A stretch of 64,000 nucleotides of DNA from Eubacterium sp. (lineage in GTDB: Bacteria > Bacillota > Clostridia > Oscillospirales > Acutalibacteraceae): assembly GCA_017886765.1 (NCBI GenBank), contig JAGHJI010000069.1, positions 1 to 64,000 of the forward strand. Reading direction: 5' to 3'. Shown piece by piece: positions 16,186 to 24,048 of this stretch; the stretch's first letter is position 1, and each line of letters starts with the position of its first letter. The notes below the pieces were generated by a model that was not told the DNA's origin, made no database searches, and worked only from the letters and a program-made list of their open reading frames with translations. A program made the translations under genes and the position numbers.

Positions 16186-17283
16186 TTAAAATTCCGGAGG
16201 GTTTTCATTGGCGAATACTCTGAACAGCGGCAGACAGGCGGAAAAGAACTTCTTATACGCCTCGCAGTAGTCCGCGCTCTGCCGTGTGCGCTTGCAGCCC
16301 CCCGCCCTGCAGATGCCGTAAAATTTGCAGTTCTTGCATTTTTCCGGTATAACGGCGCTCTCTGTAATAAATTTCTTTGCCGTATCGCAGAACGCAAGCT
16401 CTTTAAATGATTTTTCCTTTATATTCCCAAGGAGGTATTCATCCGTGCAATAGAAATCGCAGGGATAAATATTTCCGTTGCTCTCGCTGACAAACTGGTG
16501 GGAGCAAAAGCCGTTCATTCCGCACTGCTCCGAGGGTTGTCCCAGATAAATACGCACCCAGTTATCAAACTGCCGAATGCTTATGTACCGGTGACGGACA
16601 TAGTCCTTGACATAAAGATTAAAAACCTTGATAAGAAAATCGGCGTACTGCTCATTTGTCATATAAAGCTCGCTTTCCTCCGCAGAATCAAAGGGGCGCA
16701 GACAGGGTATGAACTGAAGATATCTGAAGCCCTTGCTCCTGAAATATTTATATATATCAGCGGCGTTTTCCGCGCAATAGCCCGTCAGTACGGTAAGTAT
16801 ATTGAACTGCGTGCCGTTTCTTTCAAAACATTCAGCGGCACTGAGTATACGGTAAAAGGCGTTTGTGCCGTTAGGCTTTTTTCTGAATTTATTTCTTTCC
16901 CGGTCTCCGTCAAGACTGAGCCCCACAAGAAAATGATTTTTTGTCAGAAACCTTGCCCATTCATCGTCAATCAGCATACCGTTCGTCTGTATACTGTAAT
17001 AAACGGGACTGTTTTTTTTATTTTCAGCCCTGACAGTATCGGTAAAATATCTGAAATAATCAAGCCCTGCCATTGTCGGCTCGCCGCCCTGAAAAGCAAA
17101 CGCCACCGGATGGGCATCCGCAAACACAAGGGCTTTTTGTATCAGCGATTTTGCCGTTTCCCTGTCCATAATACCGTAACCCAGGTGCTCCCTGTGCTCT
17201 GAAACATCACGGTAAAAACAGTATTCACAGGAAAGGTTGCACAGCGACGAGGCAGGCTTTATCATGATGGAAAGCGGCGGCAT
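16186..17283 (-). CDS. Anaerobic sulfatase-maturating enzyme (radical SAM/SPASM)
   Basis: 365 residues. CNLSCEYC (Cys15, Cys19, Cys22) binds the SAM cluster; AFQGGEPTMAG and YSIQTNGMLI are the GGEP and core strands. The C-terminal part has CGMNGFCSHQFVSESNGNIYPCDFYC and CKNCKFYGICRAGGCKR, the SPASM cluster ligands and the signature of anSME. The enzyme oxidises the Cys or Ser of the sulfatase motif to formylglycine without oxygen. Its substrate is almost surely the sulfatase encoded 127 bp upstream. Ribosome site GGAGGG. Confidence 0.93.
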   Translation of the reverse strand: MPPLSIMIKPASSLCNLSCEYCFYRDVSEHREHLGYGIMDRETAKSLIQKALVFADAHPVAFAFQGGEPTMAGLDYFRYFTDTVRAENKKNSPVYYSIQTNGMLIDDEWARFLTKNHFLVGLSLDGDRERNKFRKKPNGTNAFYRILSAAECFERNGTQFNILTVLTGYCAENAADIYKYFRSKGFRYLQFIPCLRPFDSAEESELYMTNEQYADFLIKVFNLYVKDYVRHRYISIRQFDNWVRIYLGQPSEQCGMNGFCSHQFVSESNGNIYPCDFYCTDEYLLGNIKEKSFKELAFCDTAKKFITESAVIPEKCKNCKFYGICRAGGCKRTRQSADYCEAYKKFFSACLPLFRVFANENPPEF

Positions 17284-17373
17284 GGTGGTGTCCCTCCGAA
17301 AAGCATTATTTTTATATGTTTATATTAAACCACAAAATCAAATCCGTCAATAGATACCGGAAACTGCAAAACA

Positions 17374-17400
17374 AAGCCGTCTGAAAATTCAGACGACTTT
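17374..17400 (-). terminator. Hairpin between sulfatase and anSME genes
   Basis: AAGTCGTCTGAA and TTCAGACGGCTT pair (one G-U), followed by TGTTTTG on the minus strand. Its place inside an otherwise co-directional pair suggests partial termination, giving less activating enzyme than sulfatase. Confidence 0.7.
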
Positions 17401-17410
17401 ATGATTTTTA

Positions 17411-19432
17411 TCAGCGTTCTATAATTCCTCTGCGGTTTTCCTTAAAATCCTTTTGAATCTCCTGCAGGCGTTCGTTCATTTCATCGGCAATCTCCGGGTA
17501 AACAGTCGTCCTGTTATAATTCTCTCCCGAATCATCCGTAAGAATATGGAGCCAGTTGTTTCTGTACTTGTCAAAGAAGGCTGAATTGTCATTTTGAATC
17601 CTGTCAAAATACTTGAAAGTCACATAATCGTTATCTGTCAGCACATCATATGTGTAATCCGGATACTGTTGCATAACGCTTTCGGTAGAAACGGTATACT
17701 GTATAGCCTTGATATCCTCACGCTTCATATGGAGAATGGGGTGCCCCGAGGTATGAATGACCGTATCATTTTTCAGCAGCTGTGCCATGGAAACACCGTC
17801 AATGACTCTGTCCGCAGGCATGTAATTCACATCCGAGCCGCCGTTTCCGGTAATACCGCAAAGTTCAACAAGGGTGGGATAAAGGTCCACAAGGGTAGCG
17901 GACTGTGTCCTGACAGTACCGGTTTCACCCAATGCGCCGTCGGAATGATCCCATCTGATCATAAACGGCACCTTCTGTCCCCCTTCGTACGCAAGGTACT
18001 TGCCTCCCCTTAACTCATTTACCGAGCCTTCAAGAGCAGGGCCATTATCGCTCGTAAATACGATAATCGTATCTTCAAGCACACCGAGCTCCTCCATCGT
18101 GTTAAAAAGAATGCCAAGGTATGTGTCAAACTCCGTGATGCAATCCACATAGGTACCCATTCCCGACACGCCGTCATAGTCGTCACCGGCGTAAACAGGA
18201 GCATGAGGCCAGGGAGATGTATACATGGCAAAAAACGGCGAATCCGACTGCGCCTGCTCGGATATCCAGGCGGAAATTTCATCGTGGATCCACTGTGTTG
18301 CCATGGACTGATCCTTTAGCTCATCCGTACCGTGAACGATGGTATACTCACCGTTTTCTTCCCTGACATGATAAAACGGCGTCATATCGTTTACATAATG
18401 GCTTCCGTAAAAATAATCAAAGCCCTGATTTGTCGGCAAATACTCGCCGTAGTCACCCAAATGCCATTTGCCGAAAATTCCTGTAGAGTAACCTGCTGCC
18501 TTAAATGTTTCCGCAACCGTGATCTCATCTCCCAGCATACCATCGGCATTAGCTCCCAATTCAATAGAATTGAATATTCTTGTGGAGGCAAAAGGTGAAA
18601 GCGTATCGACCGTCGGATAAATAACATTGTCCGCATACCCCCTGTACGGATATCTGCCGGTAAGGCAGGCAAAACGCGCCGGAGAACATACAGAATAAGA
18701 CGAATAGAAATTTTCAAAATTAAGGCCGTTTTCACCAATACTGTCGATATTTGGCGTACTGTATATGGAGCCGTTCAGGGATACGTCTCCGTAGCCCAGG
18801 TCGTCCATCAATATAATCAGGACATTCGGGCTGTCTGAACCGGCTGTTTTGTCCACATTGTTGAGGTAATCATCCTGTCCCTCCCAAAGTCTGTCCGTAT
18901 TTGGCTTGGAGCGCATATTCATGGTCAGAACATAAAAGATACTTGTACCCACCAGCGCTATACACAGTACAGCGGAGGTAAACCGCTTTAACCATTCTTT
19001 TTTAAATGTTTTTTTCGCTGTAAAAAACAGTCCCCAAAGCGCAACGGCGCTGGGAAAAATCAGGAGTAGATTCCCAAGGAGTCTGGTGCCGAAATTGCCC
19101 TCCCCTGTCAGCCACGGATGGTCAGCGGAATGAAACCCGGCGAGTCCTGATGTGAAAGCTCCGAATCCTGCGTCGGCGCCCCAAATAATGTAATAGATCA
19201 CAATACCGATACAAGCCGCAGCGTAACCGAAAATCATAGGTGCGTATACTTTTTTCTTAATGATCAGCGTCAGCGCAATAACTGCCGACATGATACAGCA
19301 GTACGCAACGCCCACCACAGCCACAATATTTAACCGTACTATCCATGTTGCCAGCATAATTCCGATACCCAAAACCATCAGAATGACTGGGAATACCTTT
19401 CTTCCGGTATCAAGCGTGATTTTATTTTTCAT
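17411..19432 (-). CDS. Membrane-anchored type I sulfatase (Cys-type)
   Basis: 673 residues. About five membrane helices fill residues 15-170, then the sulfatase domain starts at SPNVLIILMDDLGYGD (metal-binding Asp210-Asp211). The catalytic motif is CSPARFACLTGR with Cys249 as formylglycine precursor; GKWHLGDYG and TSDNGP are further metal and sulfate contacts. The catalytic domain should face outward. Type I sulfatases normally carry a simple signal peptide, so this polytopic anchor is unusual. The substrate is unknown; sulfated mucin or glycosaminoglycan is a guess. Ribosome site AAGGAGGGG. Confidence 0.92.
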   Translation of the reverse strand: MKNKITLDTGRKVFPVILMVLGIGIMLATWIVRLNIVAVVGVAYCCIMSAVIALTLIIKKKVYAPMIFGYAAACIGIVIYYIIWGADAGFGAFTSGLAGFHSADHPWLTGEGNFGTRLLGNLLLIFPSAVALWGLFFTAKKTFKKEWLKRFTSAVLCIALVGTSIFYVLTMNMRSKPNTDRLWEGQDDYLNNVDKTAGSDSPNVLIILMDDLGYGDVSLNGSIYSTPNIDSIGENGLNFENFYSSYSVCSPARFACLTGRYPYRGYADNVIYPTVDTLSPFASTRIFNSIELGANADGMLGDEITVAETFKAAGYSTGIFGKWHLGDYGEYLPTNQGFDYFYGSHYVNDMTPFYHVREENGEYTIVHGTDELKDQSMATQWIHDEISAWISEQAQSDSPFFAMYTSPWPHAPVYAGDDYDGVSGMGTYVDCITEFDTYLGILFNTMEELGVLEDTIIVFTSDNGPALEGSVNELRGGKYLAYEGGQKVPFMIRWDHSDGALGETGTVRTQSATLVDLYPTLVELCGITGNGGSDVNYMPADRVIDGVSMAQLLKNDTVIHTSGHPILHMKREDIKAIQYTVSTESVMQQYPDYTYDVLTDNDYVTFKYFDRIQNDNSAFFDKYRNNWLHILTDDSGENYNRTTVYPEIADEMNERLQEIQKDFKENRRGIIER

Positions 19433-19440
19433 AACACCCC

Positions 19441-19480
19441 TCCTTAGTCTAAGGATATATTAATTCAGTATTTAAGTCAA
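19441..19480 (-). promoter_or_regulatory. Sulfatase promoter with overlapping 15-bp palindrome
   Basis: Minus strand: -35 TTGACT (19475-19480), 17-bp spacer, -10 TATCCT (19452-19457). The palindrome TCCTTAG-T-CTAAGGA (19441-19455) covers the -10 end, the likely start and part of the Shine-Dalgarno sequence. It could be a repressor site or limit ribosome access. Confidence 0.65.
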
Positions 19481-19491
19481 ATGAAAAAAAA

Positions 19492-20036
19492 TTACAAATT
19501 GAATTTATCTTTTATATATGCAGCAGCCTGCGCCGCCGTAATATCCGTATTATTTATTCTGAGATAATTCTCAAACGGGATTTCCCCTTCCTTGCTGACG
19601 AAACGGTGATTTTTATCATCATCGAGCAGTCTGCGATTTGACGTTTCAATATCTCTTTTTGACGGCTTGTTGTGCAGCCTGTTTTCCGTAGCGTTTCTCT
19701 GCAGACGTATTTCCTGAGGGGCAATAAGCTCCGCGCAGTACACTTGTGCACCACTGAACATATCGCAGACATGTGCCACATAGTCCCAATCCTCCTGACA
19801 GTCAAACGCCCACATAAATGTGAAAATCAGACCGTAATGATTGGATTTCGCATATTCTTTGAATATAACCTCCCTGACCTGCTTTATGGCATCAACGTTA
19901 AAATAGCCGAAAATATCAAGCACCGGCTCAATGGTCATATGGTTGTGAAACAGCCTTAAGTCTGTTATTTTCATCAGCTCCTGACCGACAGTCATTTTCC
20001 CACCGCCGCGTCACCCGTTATCAATACTAATTTCAT
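19492..20036 (-). pseudogene. P-loop kinase-like gene with a -1 frameshift in the Walker A motif
   Basis: From ATG 20036 the frame reads MKLVLITGDAAVGK and stops at TGA. A -1 shift continues with MTVGQELMKITDLRLFHNHMTIEPV and runs 167 more codons to 19492. Joined, the 181 residues match my memory of small AAA/shikimate-kinase-like proteins of Bacillota with GxGAVGKMTVGQEL. The shift lies at G_GGA_AAA (complement of 19995-20001) in exactly the phase of a canonical slippery heptamer, immediately before the stop. It may be a mutation, a sequencing error, or programmed frameshifting. It lies 13 bp downstream of the GNAT gene in the same attenuated operon. Confidence 0.75.
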
Positions 20037-20049
20037 TTTCTTTTTCCTT

Positions 20050-20502
20050 TCACAGTAATTTCAGCATTTTGTAAAACTTACCATACTCGTCCTCACATTC
20101 CGCAATACATCTGAAATCTTTTTTCTCATAAAGATGAATCGCTGTGCTGTTGCTGATATCCACTCCCAAAGCAGCCTCCTTATATCCCAGCCACTTTGCT
20201 TGCTCAAGAAGATGATCAAGAATATCCGAACCTATCCCCTGATTGCGGTATTCCTTTTTTACAATCAGCCTGGAAAAATAAATTCTCCTGCCGGGTATGA
20301 AATAATCACGGTCATCCATACCGGTTACCAAATCACCTTCTCCTATAAATTCACCGCCGATTTTGTATATATAGACCAGGCGTTTACCGTCTATAATCTG
20401 CTTTCTGAATTTTTCAGTAAACGGACATGTTTCCATATTCCATATATTACCGCACTTACCATACTCGTCAATGCCGATTTGTTCTATTGTATATTCCCGC
20501 AT
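20050..20502 (-). CDS. GNAT-family N-acetyltransferase under leader-peptide attenuation
   Basis: 150 residues from ATG 20502, the start best spaced from GGAGG (9 nt). RLIVKKEYRNQGIGSDILDHLLEQA is the acetyl-CoA pyrophosphate-binding motif A; ALGVDISNSTAIHLYEKKDFRCI is motif B. The N-terminal part WNMETCPFTEKFRKQI is not one I can tie to a substrate. The upstream leader (peptide, overlapping hairpins and terminator) is the type used for translation-inhibiting antibiotics or amino-acid supply. A drug- or ribosome-related acetyltransferase is therefore a fair guess, unproven. Confidence 0.85.
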   Translation of the reverse strand: MREYTIEQIGIDEYGKCGNIWNMETCPFTEKFRKQIIDGKRLVYIYKIGGEFIGEGDLVTGMDDRDYFIPGRRIYFSRLIVKKEYRNQGIGSDILDHLLEQAKWLGYKEAALGVDISNSTAIHLYEKKDFRCIAECEDEYGKFYKMLKLL

Positions 20503-20515
20503 AGACATAAACCTC

Positions 20516-20553
20516 CAAAATAAAAATACCACCGATGATAGCTCATCCGTGGT
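20516..20553 (-). terminator. Attenuator terminator before the GNAT gene
   Basis: In the transcript ACCACGGATGA (20543-20553) pairs with TCATCGGTGGT (20528-20538), 10 of 11 pairs, followed by ATTTTTATTTT. It ends directly at the GNAT ribosome site. The 5' arm can instead pair with TCATCTATGGT at the end of the leader peptide gene (20581-20591), forming an antiterminator. Confidence 0.8.
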
Positions 20554-20578
20554 CAGGTACAAAAATAAATATAGTATA

Positions 20579-20668
20579 TCACCATAGATGAACAGCACAA
20601 ATGAGTCCCATGCGAAATCTACGCATAAGATGCATCTGTCTGTTCATTTTATTAACCTGATTCATCAT
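20579..20668 (-). CDS. 29-residue leader peptide of the GNAT operon
   Basis: ATG 20668 to TGA 20579, with AAGGTGA well placed upstream. The peptide starts MMNQVNKMNRQMHLM, continues with a basic RRFRM stretch and ends in AVHLW. Six Met and four Arg are notable. Within the gene, ATGAACAG (20640-20647) pairs with CTGTTCAT (20588-20595), a pause hairpin whose 3' arm overlaps the antiterminator segment. A ribosome held early in the peptide would free that segment and permit read-through. Confidence 0.72.
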   Translation of the reverse strand: MMNQVNKMNRQMHLMRRFRMGLICAVHLW

Positions 20669-20688
20669 AAAAATCACCTTGTTTTTCT

Positions 20689-20717
20689 ATGGTAACATAT
20701 TCCCTTACCCGTGTCAA
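20689..20717 (-). promoter_or_regulatory. Promoter of the attenuated GNAT/kinase operon
   Basis: Minus strand: -35 TTGACA (20712-20717), 17-bp spacer, -10 TACCAT (20689-20694), giving a leader of about 180 nt before the GNAT start codon. It begins right beside the stop codon of the upstream metallophosphoesterase gene. Confidence 0.8.
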
Positions 20718-20719
20718 CA

Positions 20720-22120
20720 TCATGCCCTCGCAGGAACGGGCAGAACCGCGTCATTGTCCGGCAATCCGGCGTCATAGAGTACGCCTTCCATAACCTTATC
20801 TATTTCATCCGAACCGAGAATCTTATGCAAAAGAGGCGCCACACGATGATAGATTGCCATAAACGAATCGTACTCCGCTGTTCCGGGCGCGTAGGGCTCG
20901 TCGCCGGCGTACATATTCCTGACAAGTTCAATGATGAAATCGGCAAGACGGACATTGTACATCCTCGGGGCAATTTTGTTTTTGCAGCAAAGAAGGGTAC
21001 CGGCCTTTTTAAATGTCAGAGTATCCAGAATCTTACCGAGTATCTGAATCGGGACAGCCAGCTTTTTTGCCTTTTCCTTAGGCAGGCTGAAGCTTTCACT
21101 GATTTCACAAAACCGGTCTATATCATGGGCGGCAGAATAAAGAATATCCTTGAGTATATAATCAAAATGTTCTCTGCTGTAAGTCATATACGACATACCC
21201 TTTAAATCATAGTCGATATGTGAGATATGCAGTGTTTCCACCTTAAGCGTTTTTTCCGTCAGTTCCATTCTCCTTATAGGACTGGGATATGCGATAAGAC
21301 TTGCCGTATTTATGTCATAAATCCTGTTGCCCTTAGGCGTATCAAAATAATTTATATTCTGCATATGGGTATGACCGGTAAACATAAATCGCACGCCGTA
21401 ATCGGCAAAGAGTTCGGCTATCTCCTCACAGTTTCCCAGCATCTGATCCTTGCAGTAAAAGGCATAAAAGGGACTGGGCGCCAGAAGCGGATGGTGACCC
21501 ATGACAAGCATTGTGTCACCGCTTGTCTTCCCCTCCTCAAGCTGTTCTTTTATCCAGTTCAGTTCATCATCAAAATAGCCGTGAAAACCGTCCTCAAAAC
21601 CGATTCCGTCATCGTTAAGTACAAACAGTCTGGTATGTTCGTCAAGCTTCGCAACATAGGAAAAGGTGTCCGGATGAACGGCAATGGCGTCATTATATCC
21701 AAACTCACCGTATATTTCAATAAGTTCCTGCCTGGTGCATCCTTCAGCAATATACTCGCCCTTTTCCTCGGAGTAGCCTTTCGGCTCAGGGTGCAGGTCG
21801 TGCGTACCCGTAATTAGAAATACTTTTTTATCGGCGTCCGTCAGTCTGCGCAGTTTTTTCTGCAGAGCGTAATGCCCTGCTCTTTCACCGTCACAGACAT
21901 TATCGCCGCTTACGAGCAGAATATCAATCTCCTTATCGGCAAGCAGAAAATCAATGGTGGAATCAATAATCGCTTCACTTTCAGCAATACATTTTTGGTC
22001 ATATGCTGCTCGCTTTTCCCATTCCTTTCCGCAGGCTTTCATTTCTTTTGCCGGATAAAAATGCAGATCCGTAATCTGATAAAATCTCAAATTCTCACCC
22101 CTTGTTATTTCTATTTTCAT
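20720..22120 (-). CDS. Metallophosphoesterase, paralogue of the 47753 gene
   Basis: 466 residues. Calcineurin-like metal motifs appear in order: TDLHF (D-x-H), SGDN, TGTHD (Thr replaces the usual Asn of GNHD), MGHHPLLAPSPFYAF and GHTHMQN. The catalytic domain fills about 1-300. A helical C-terminal part has FIIELVRNMYAGDEPYAPGT, shared with the second metallophosphoesterase of this window. There is no signal peptide, so it is probably cytoplasmic. Substrate unknown (nucleotide, phospholipid headgroup or sugar phosphate). Confidence 0.85.
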   Translation of the reverse strand: MKIEITRGENLRFYQITDLHFYPAKEMKACGKEWEKRAAYDQKCIAESEAIIDSTIDFLLADKEIDILLVSGDNVCDGERAGHYALQKKLRRLTDADKKVFLITGTHDLHPEPKGYSEEKGEYIAEGCTRQELIEIYGEFGYNDAIAVHPDTFSYVAKLDEHTRLFVLNDDGIGFEDGFHGYFDDELNWIKEQLEEGKTSGDTMLVMGHHPLLAPSPFYAFYCKDQMLGNCEEIAELFADYGVRFMFTGHTHMQNINYFDTPKGNRIYDINTASLIAYPSPIRRMELTEKTLKVETLHISHIDYDLKGMSYMTYSREHFDYILKDILYSAAHDIDRFCEISESFSLPKEKAKKLAVPIQILGKILDTLTFKKAGTLLCCKNKIAPRMYNVRLADFIIELVRNMYAGDEPYAPGTAEYDSFMAIYHRVAPLLHKILGSDEIDKVMEGVLYDAGLPDNDAVLPVPARA

Positions 22121-22266
22121 ATTATCATAATCATTCTTAGTAGTAAAGAATCAAAATTTTCGGATTGTTATAAATAATATGAAATTTTAATTAAAATTTT
22201 TCATCGTGCTGATTTTTTATCCGCCATTGCAAAAAATAAAACCAAACAGAAAATTTAGAGGTATGA

Positions 22267-23208
22267 ATGAAAAAGTCAGTTAAATTTTTAGTCATCGGGC
22301 TTTGCCTTGTTTCTTTCAGCGCCGCCGCCTTTATCGTTACGGTGAATGTCCGAGGCAACTGTGACGGATACAGTCTGCCGCAGGGATTTGAGGAATCGCT
22401 TCAAAATGCCGATACCACCCGTAATCCAAGCGCTTACTCAAGAATCATGAGCGCGAACCTGCTGGCAAACTACGAAAGCTGGGGCGGCACCGACGCACAC
22501 AAAAGGGCAAAAATATTTTTTAAAATACTGGATACTTACAGGCCGGATGTGGTGGCCATCCAGGAAATGAGCAACCAATGGTACTGCTGTATTACAAAAA
22601 ATAAAGGCAGTTATCAGCTTATATATCCCATTTCGTCAGGTATTTTATACCATATGACGGGGCTTATGTATAACTCGCAGACAGTTACCCTTCTGGATTA
22701 TGGAAGAATGGAGTACACACAAGGCGACGATCCGAGACTCAGGAGAATCGTATGGGGATACTTTGAGGATAAAGCAACAAAAACGAGATATGCAGTCACC
22801 TCCACTCATTTTGATTTAATCCGCAGCGGTAAAGAAAAAGAAGAACTAAGAATAATGAATACCCAGGCGAACGAACAGATTGAACTGGCGGCAGAACTCG
22901 GGAAACGCTTTGGATGTGCCGTATATTGTGCCGGTGATTTTAACTCTATGGATAACGGCGGATACGAAAATGAATATTTCGCTCCCTCTATATACAATAA
23001 AATTACTGACACCTTGACCGATACAAAATATATTGCCGAATGCAAAACCCAGGGCAACTCCAGAAAAGTGGATAAACCTACTTTTGATCACATATTTTTA
23101 AAGGGCGAAGCAACCGTTTGCAGGTATTCCATACTGTCGGATGAAATCATGAGCCAAATGAGCGACCACTTCATTATATTCGCGGACGTGGCAAAAGCGG
23201 AGCAATAA
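22267..23208 (+). CDS. Exported endonuclease/exonuclease/phosphatase-family protein
   Basis: 313 residues. An N-terminal signal or anchor helix (KSVKFLVIGLCLVSFSAAAFIVTV) has no lipobox. EEP-fold motifs: MSANLLANYE, DVVAIQEMSN (metal-binding Glu), VTSTHFDL, AGDFNSMD and SDHFIIFADV (terminal catalytic His). Such enzymes cut nucleic acids, phosphoinositides or sphingomyelin; an extracellular DNase or phosphodiesterase is likely. Ribosome site AGAGG. Divergent from the metallophosphoesterase. Confidence 0.85.
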   Translation: MKKSVKFLVIGLCLVSFSAAAFIVTVNVRGNCDGYSLPQGFEESLQNADTTRNPSAYSRIMSANLLANYESWGGTDAHKRAKIFFKILDTYRPDVVAIQEMSNQWYCCITKNKGSYQLIYPISSGILYHMTGLMYNSQTVTLLDYGRMEYTQGDDPRLRRIVWGYFEDKATKTRYAVTSTHFDLIRSGKEKEELRIMNTQANEQIELAAELGKRFGCAVYCAGDFNSMDNGGYENEYFAPSIYNKITDTLTDTKYIAECKTQGNSRKVDKPTFDHIFLKGEATVCRYSILSDEIMSQMSDHFIIFADVAKAEQ

Positions 23209-23216
23209 TAAAAAGA

Positions 23217-23245
23217 AAGGGATATGCACCTTGTGCATATCCCTT
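23217..23245. terminator. Bidirectional intrinsic terminator
   Basis: AAGGGATATGCAC-CTT-GTGCATATCCCTT: perfect 13-bp stem, flanked by AAAAATATTTT on the plus side and TTTCTTTTT on the minus side. Confidence 0.9.
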
Positions 23246-23257
23246 AAAAATATTTTA

Positions 23258-23998
23258 TTATTGGAAGTCAAAAACATTTACCCAGGAATCAAGGAGTTCC
23301 TTTTCTCCCGGAATATTCTTAACGCTTTCAGAGCAGGCGACAATCGGCATCCACTGCTGTACAAGCTGTTTTGGAATATCCGCCTTTTTGCAGAACAGGT
23401 TGAGATATTTCTCAGCAAGTTCCTTATTGCCCTGAAGATTAAAGGTAAGGTAAGTCCTGGCGGCATCGGCGGAAGCGTTGCCCTGTGTTGCGTGCGACCA
23501 GTCGATGATATAGTACTCGCCGTCGGCGGTAACCAGCACGTTTGACGGGCAGTAATCGCCGTGAAGCACCTTGGTATGTTTTTTCATACCCTCAAGACGG
23601 TTATGAAGATCATACCGAATGGTTGCCTCATAGGATGACGCGCTGATTTTCTCATGCATCTTATCCTTGATTTTGTTCAGGTGGGGAGACCTCTTTGAAT
23701 GGATCTCCATCTGAAGATCAACGAATTTTTCAAGATATTCGTCTTCCTTTTCGGGATTTTCATCCATAAGCTCGGAAAGGGTCTTACCCTCAATATATTC
23801 CCTGGTAATCGCCCAGCCGTTCTCTGTTTTTCTGACGTCAAGGAGCTTTGGAATTTTCAGACCTGTTTCCTCCACCCTGGCGTTATTCAGCGCCTCGTTG
23901 AGCACCTCCGCTTTTGTAAAGGTTTCATCAAATTCCTTAACGAGCTTGTCGCCGTCACGGTAAAATTTCTTATGTTCTCTCTCTTTAATCGTTGCCAT
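23258..23998 (-). CDS. Aminoglycoside-phosphotransferase-like kinase
   Basis: 246 residues. HGDYCPSNVLVTADGEYYIIDWSHA carries the catalytic Asp and the metal-binding DW of the APH/choline-kinase fold. TREYIEGKTLSELMDENP is the hinge region. It is shorter than typical aminoglycoside kinases and looks like the broad family acting on small metabolites, so resistance should not be assumed. Ribosome site GGGGGTG; own promoter at 24016-24044. Confidence 0.85.
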   Translation of the reverse strand: MATIKEREHKKFYRDGDKLVKEFDETFTKAEVLNEALNNARVEETGLKIPKLLDVRKTENGWAITREYIEGKTLSELMDENPEKEDEYLEKFVDLQMEIHSKRSPHLNKIKDKMHEKISASSYEATIRYDLHNRLEGMKKHTKVLHGDYCPSNVLVTADGEYYIIDWSHATQGNASADAARTYLTFNLQGNKELAEKYLNLFCKKADIPKQLVQQWMPIVACSESVKNIPGEKELLDSWVNVFDFQ

Positions 23999-24015
23999 AA
24001 TGACACCCCCTGTTA

Positions 24016-24044
24016 ATTATACCTGAATACCGTTATAGATTCAA
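24016..24044 (-). promoter_or_regulatory. Promoter of the APH-like kinase gene
   Basis: Minus strand: -35 TTGAAT (24039-24044), 17-bp spacer, -10 TATAAT (24016-24021). No terminator separates it from adhE, so read-through is possible. Confidence 0.75.
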
Positions 24045-24048
24045 GTGA

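Noticed and set aside
23258-23998. Aminoglycoside resistance gene
   Set aside because: The fold is APH-like, but length and neighbours fit a general small-molecule kinase; nothing links it to drug resistance.
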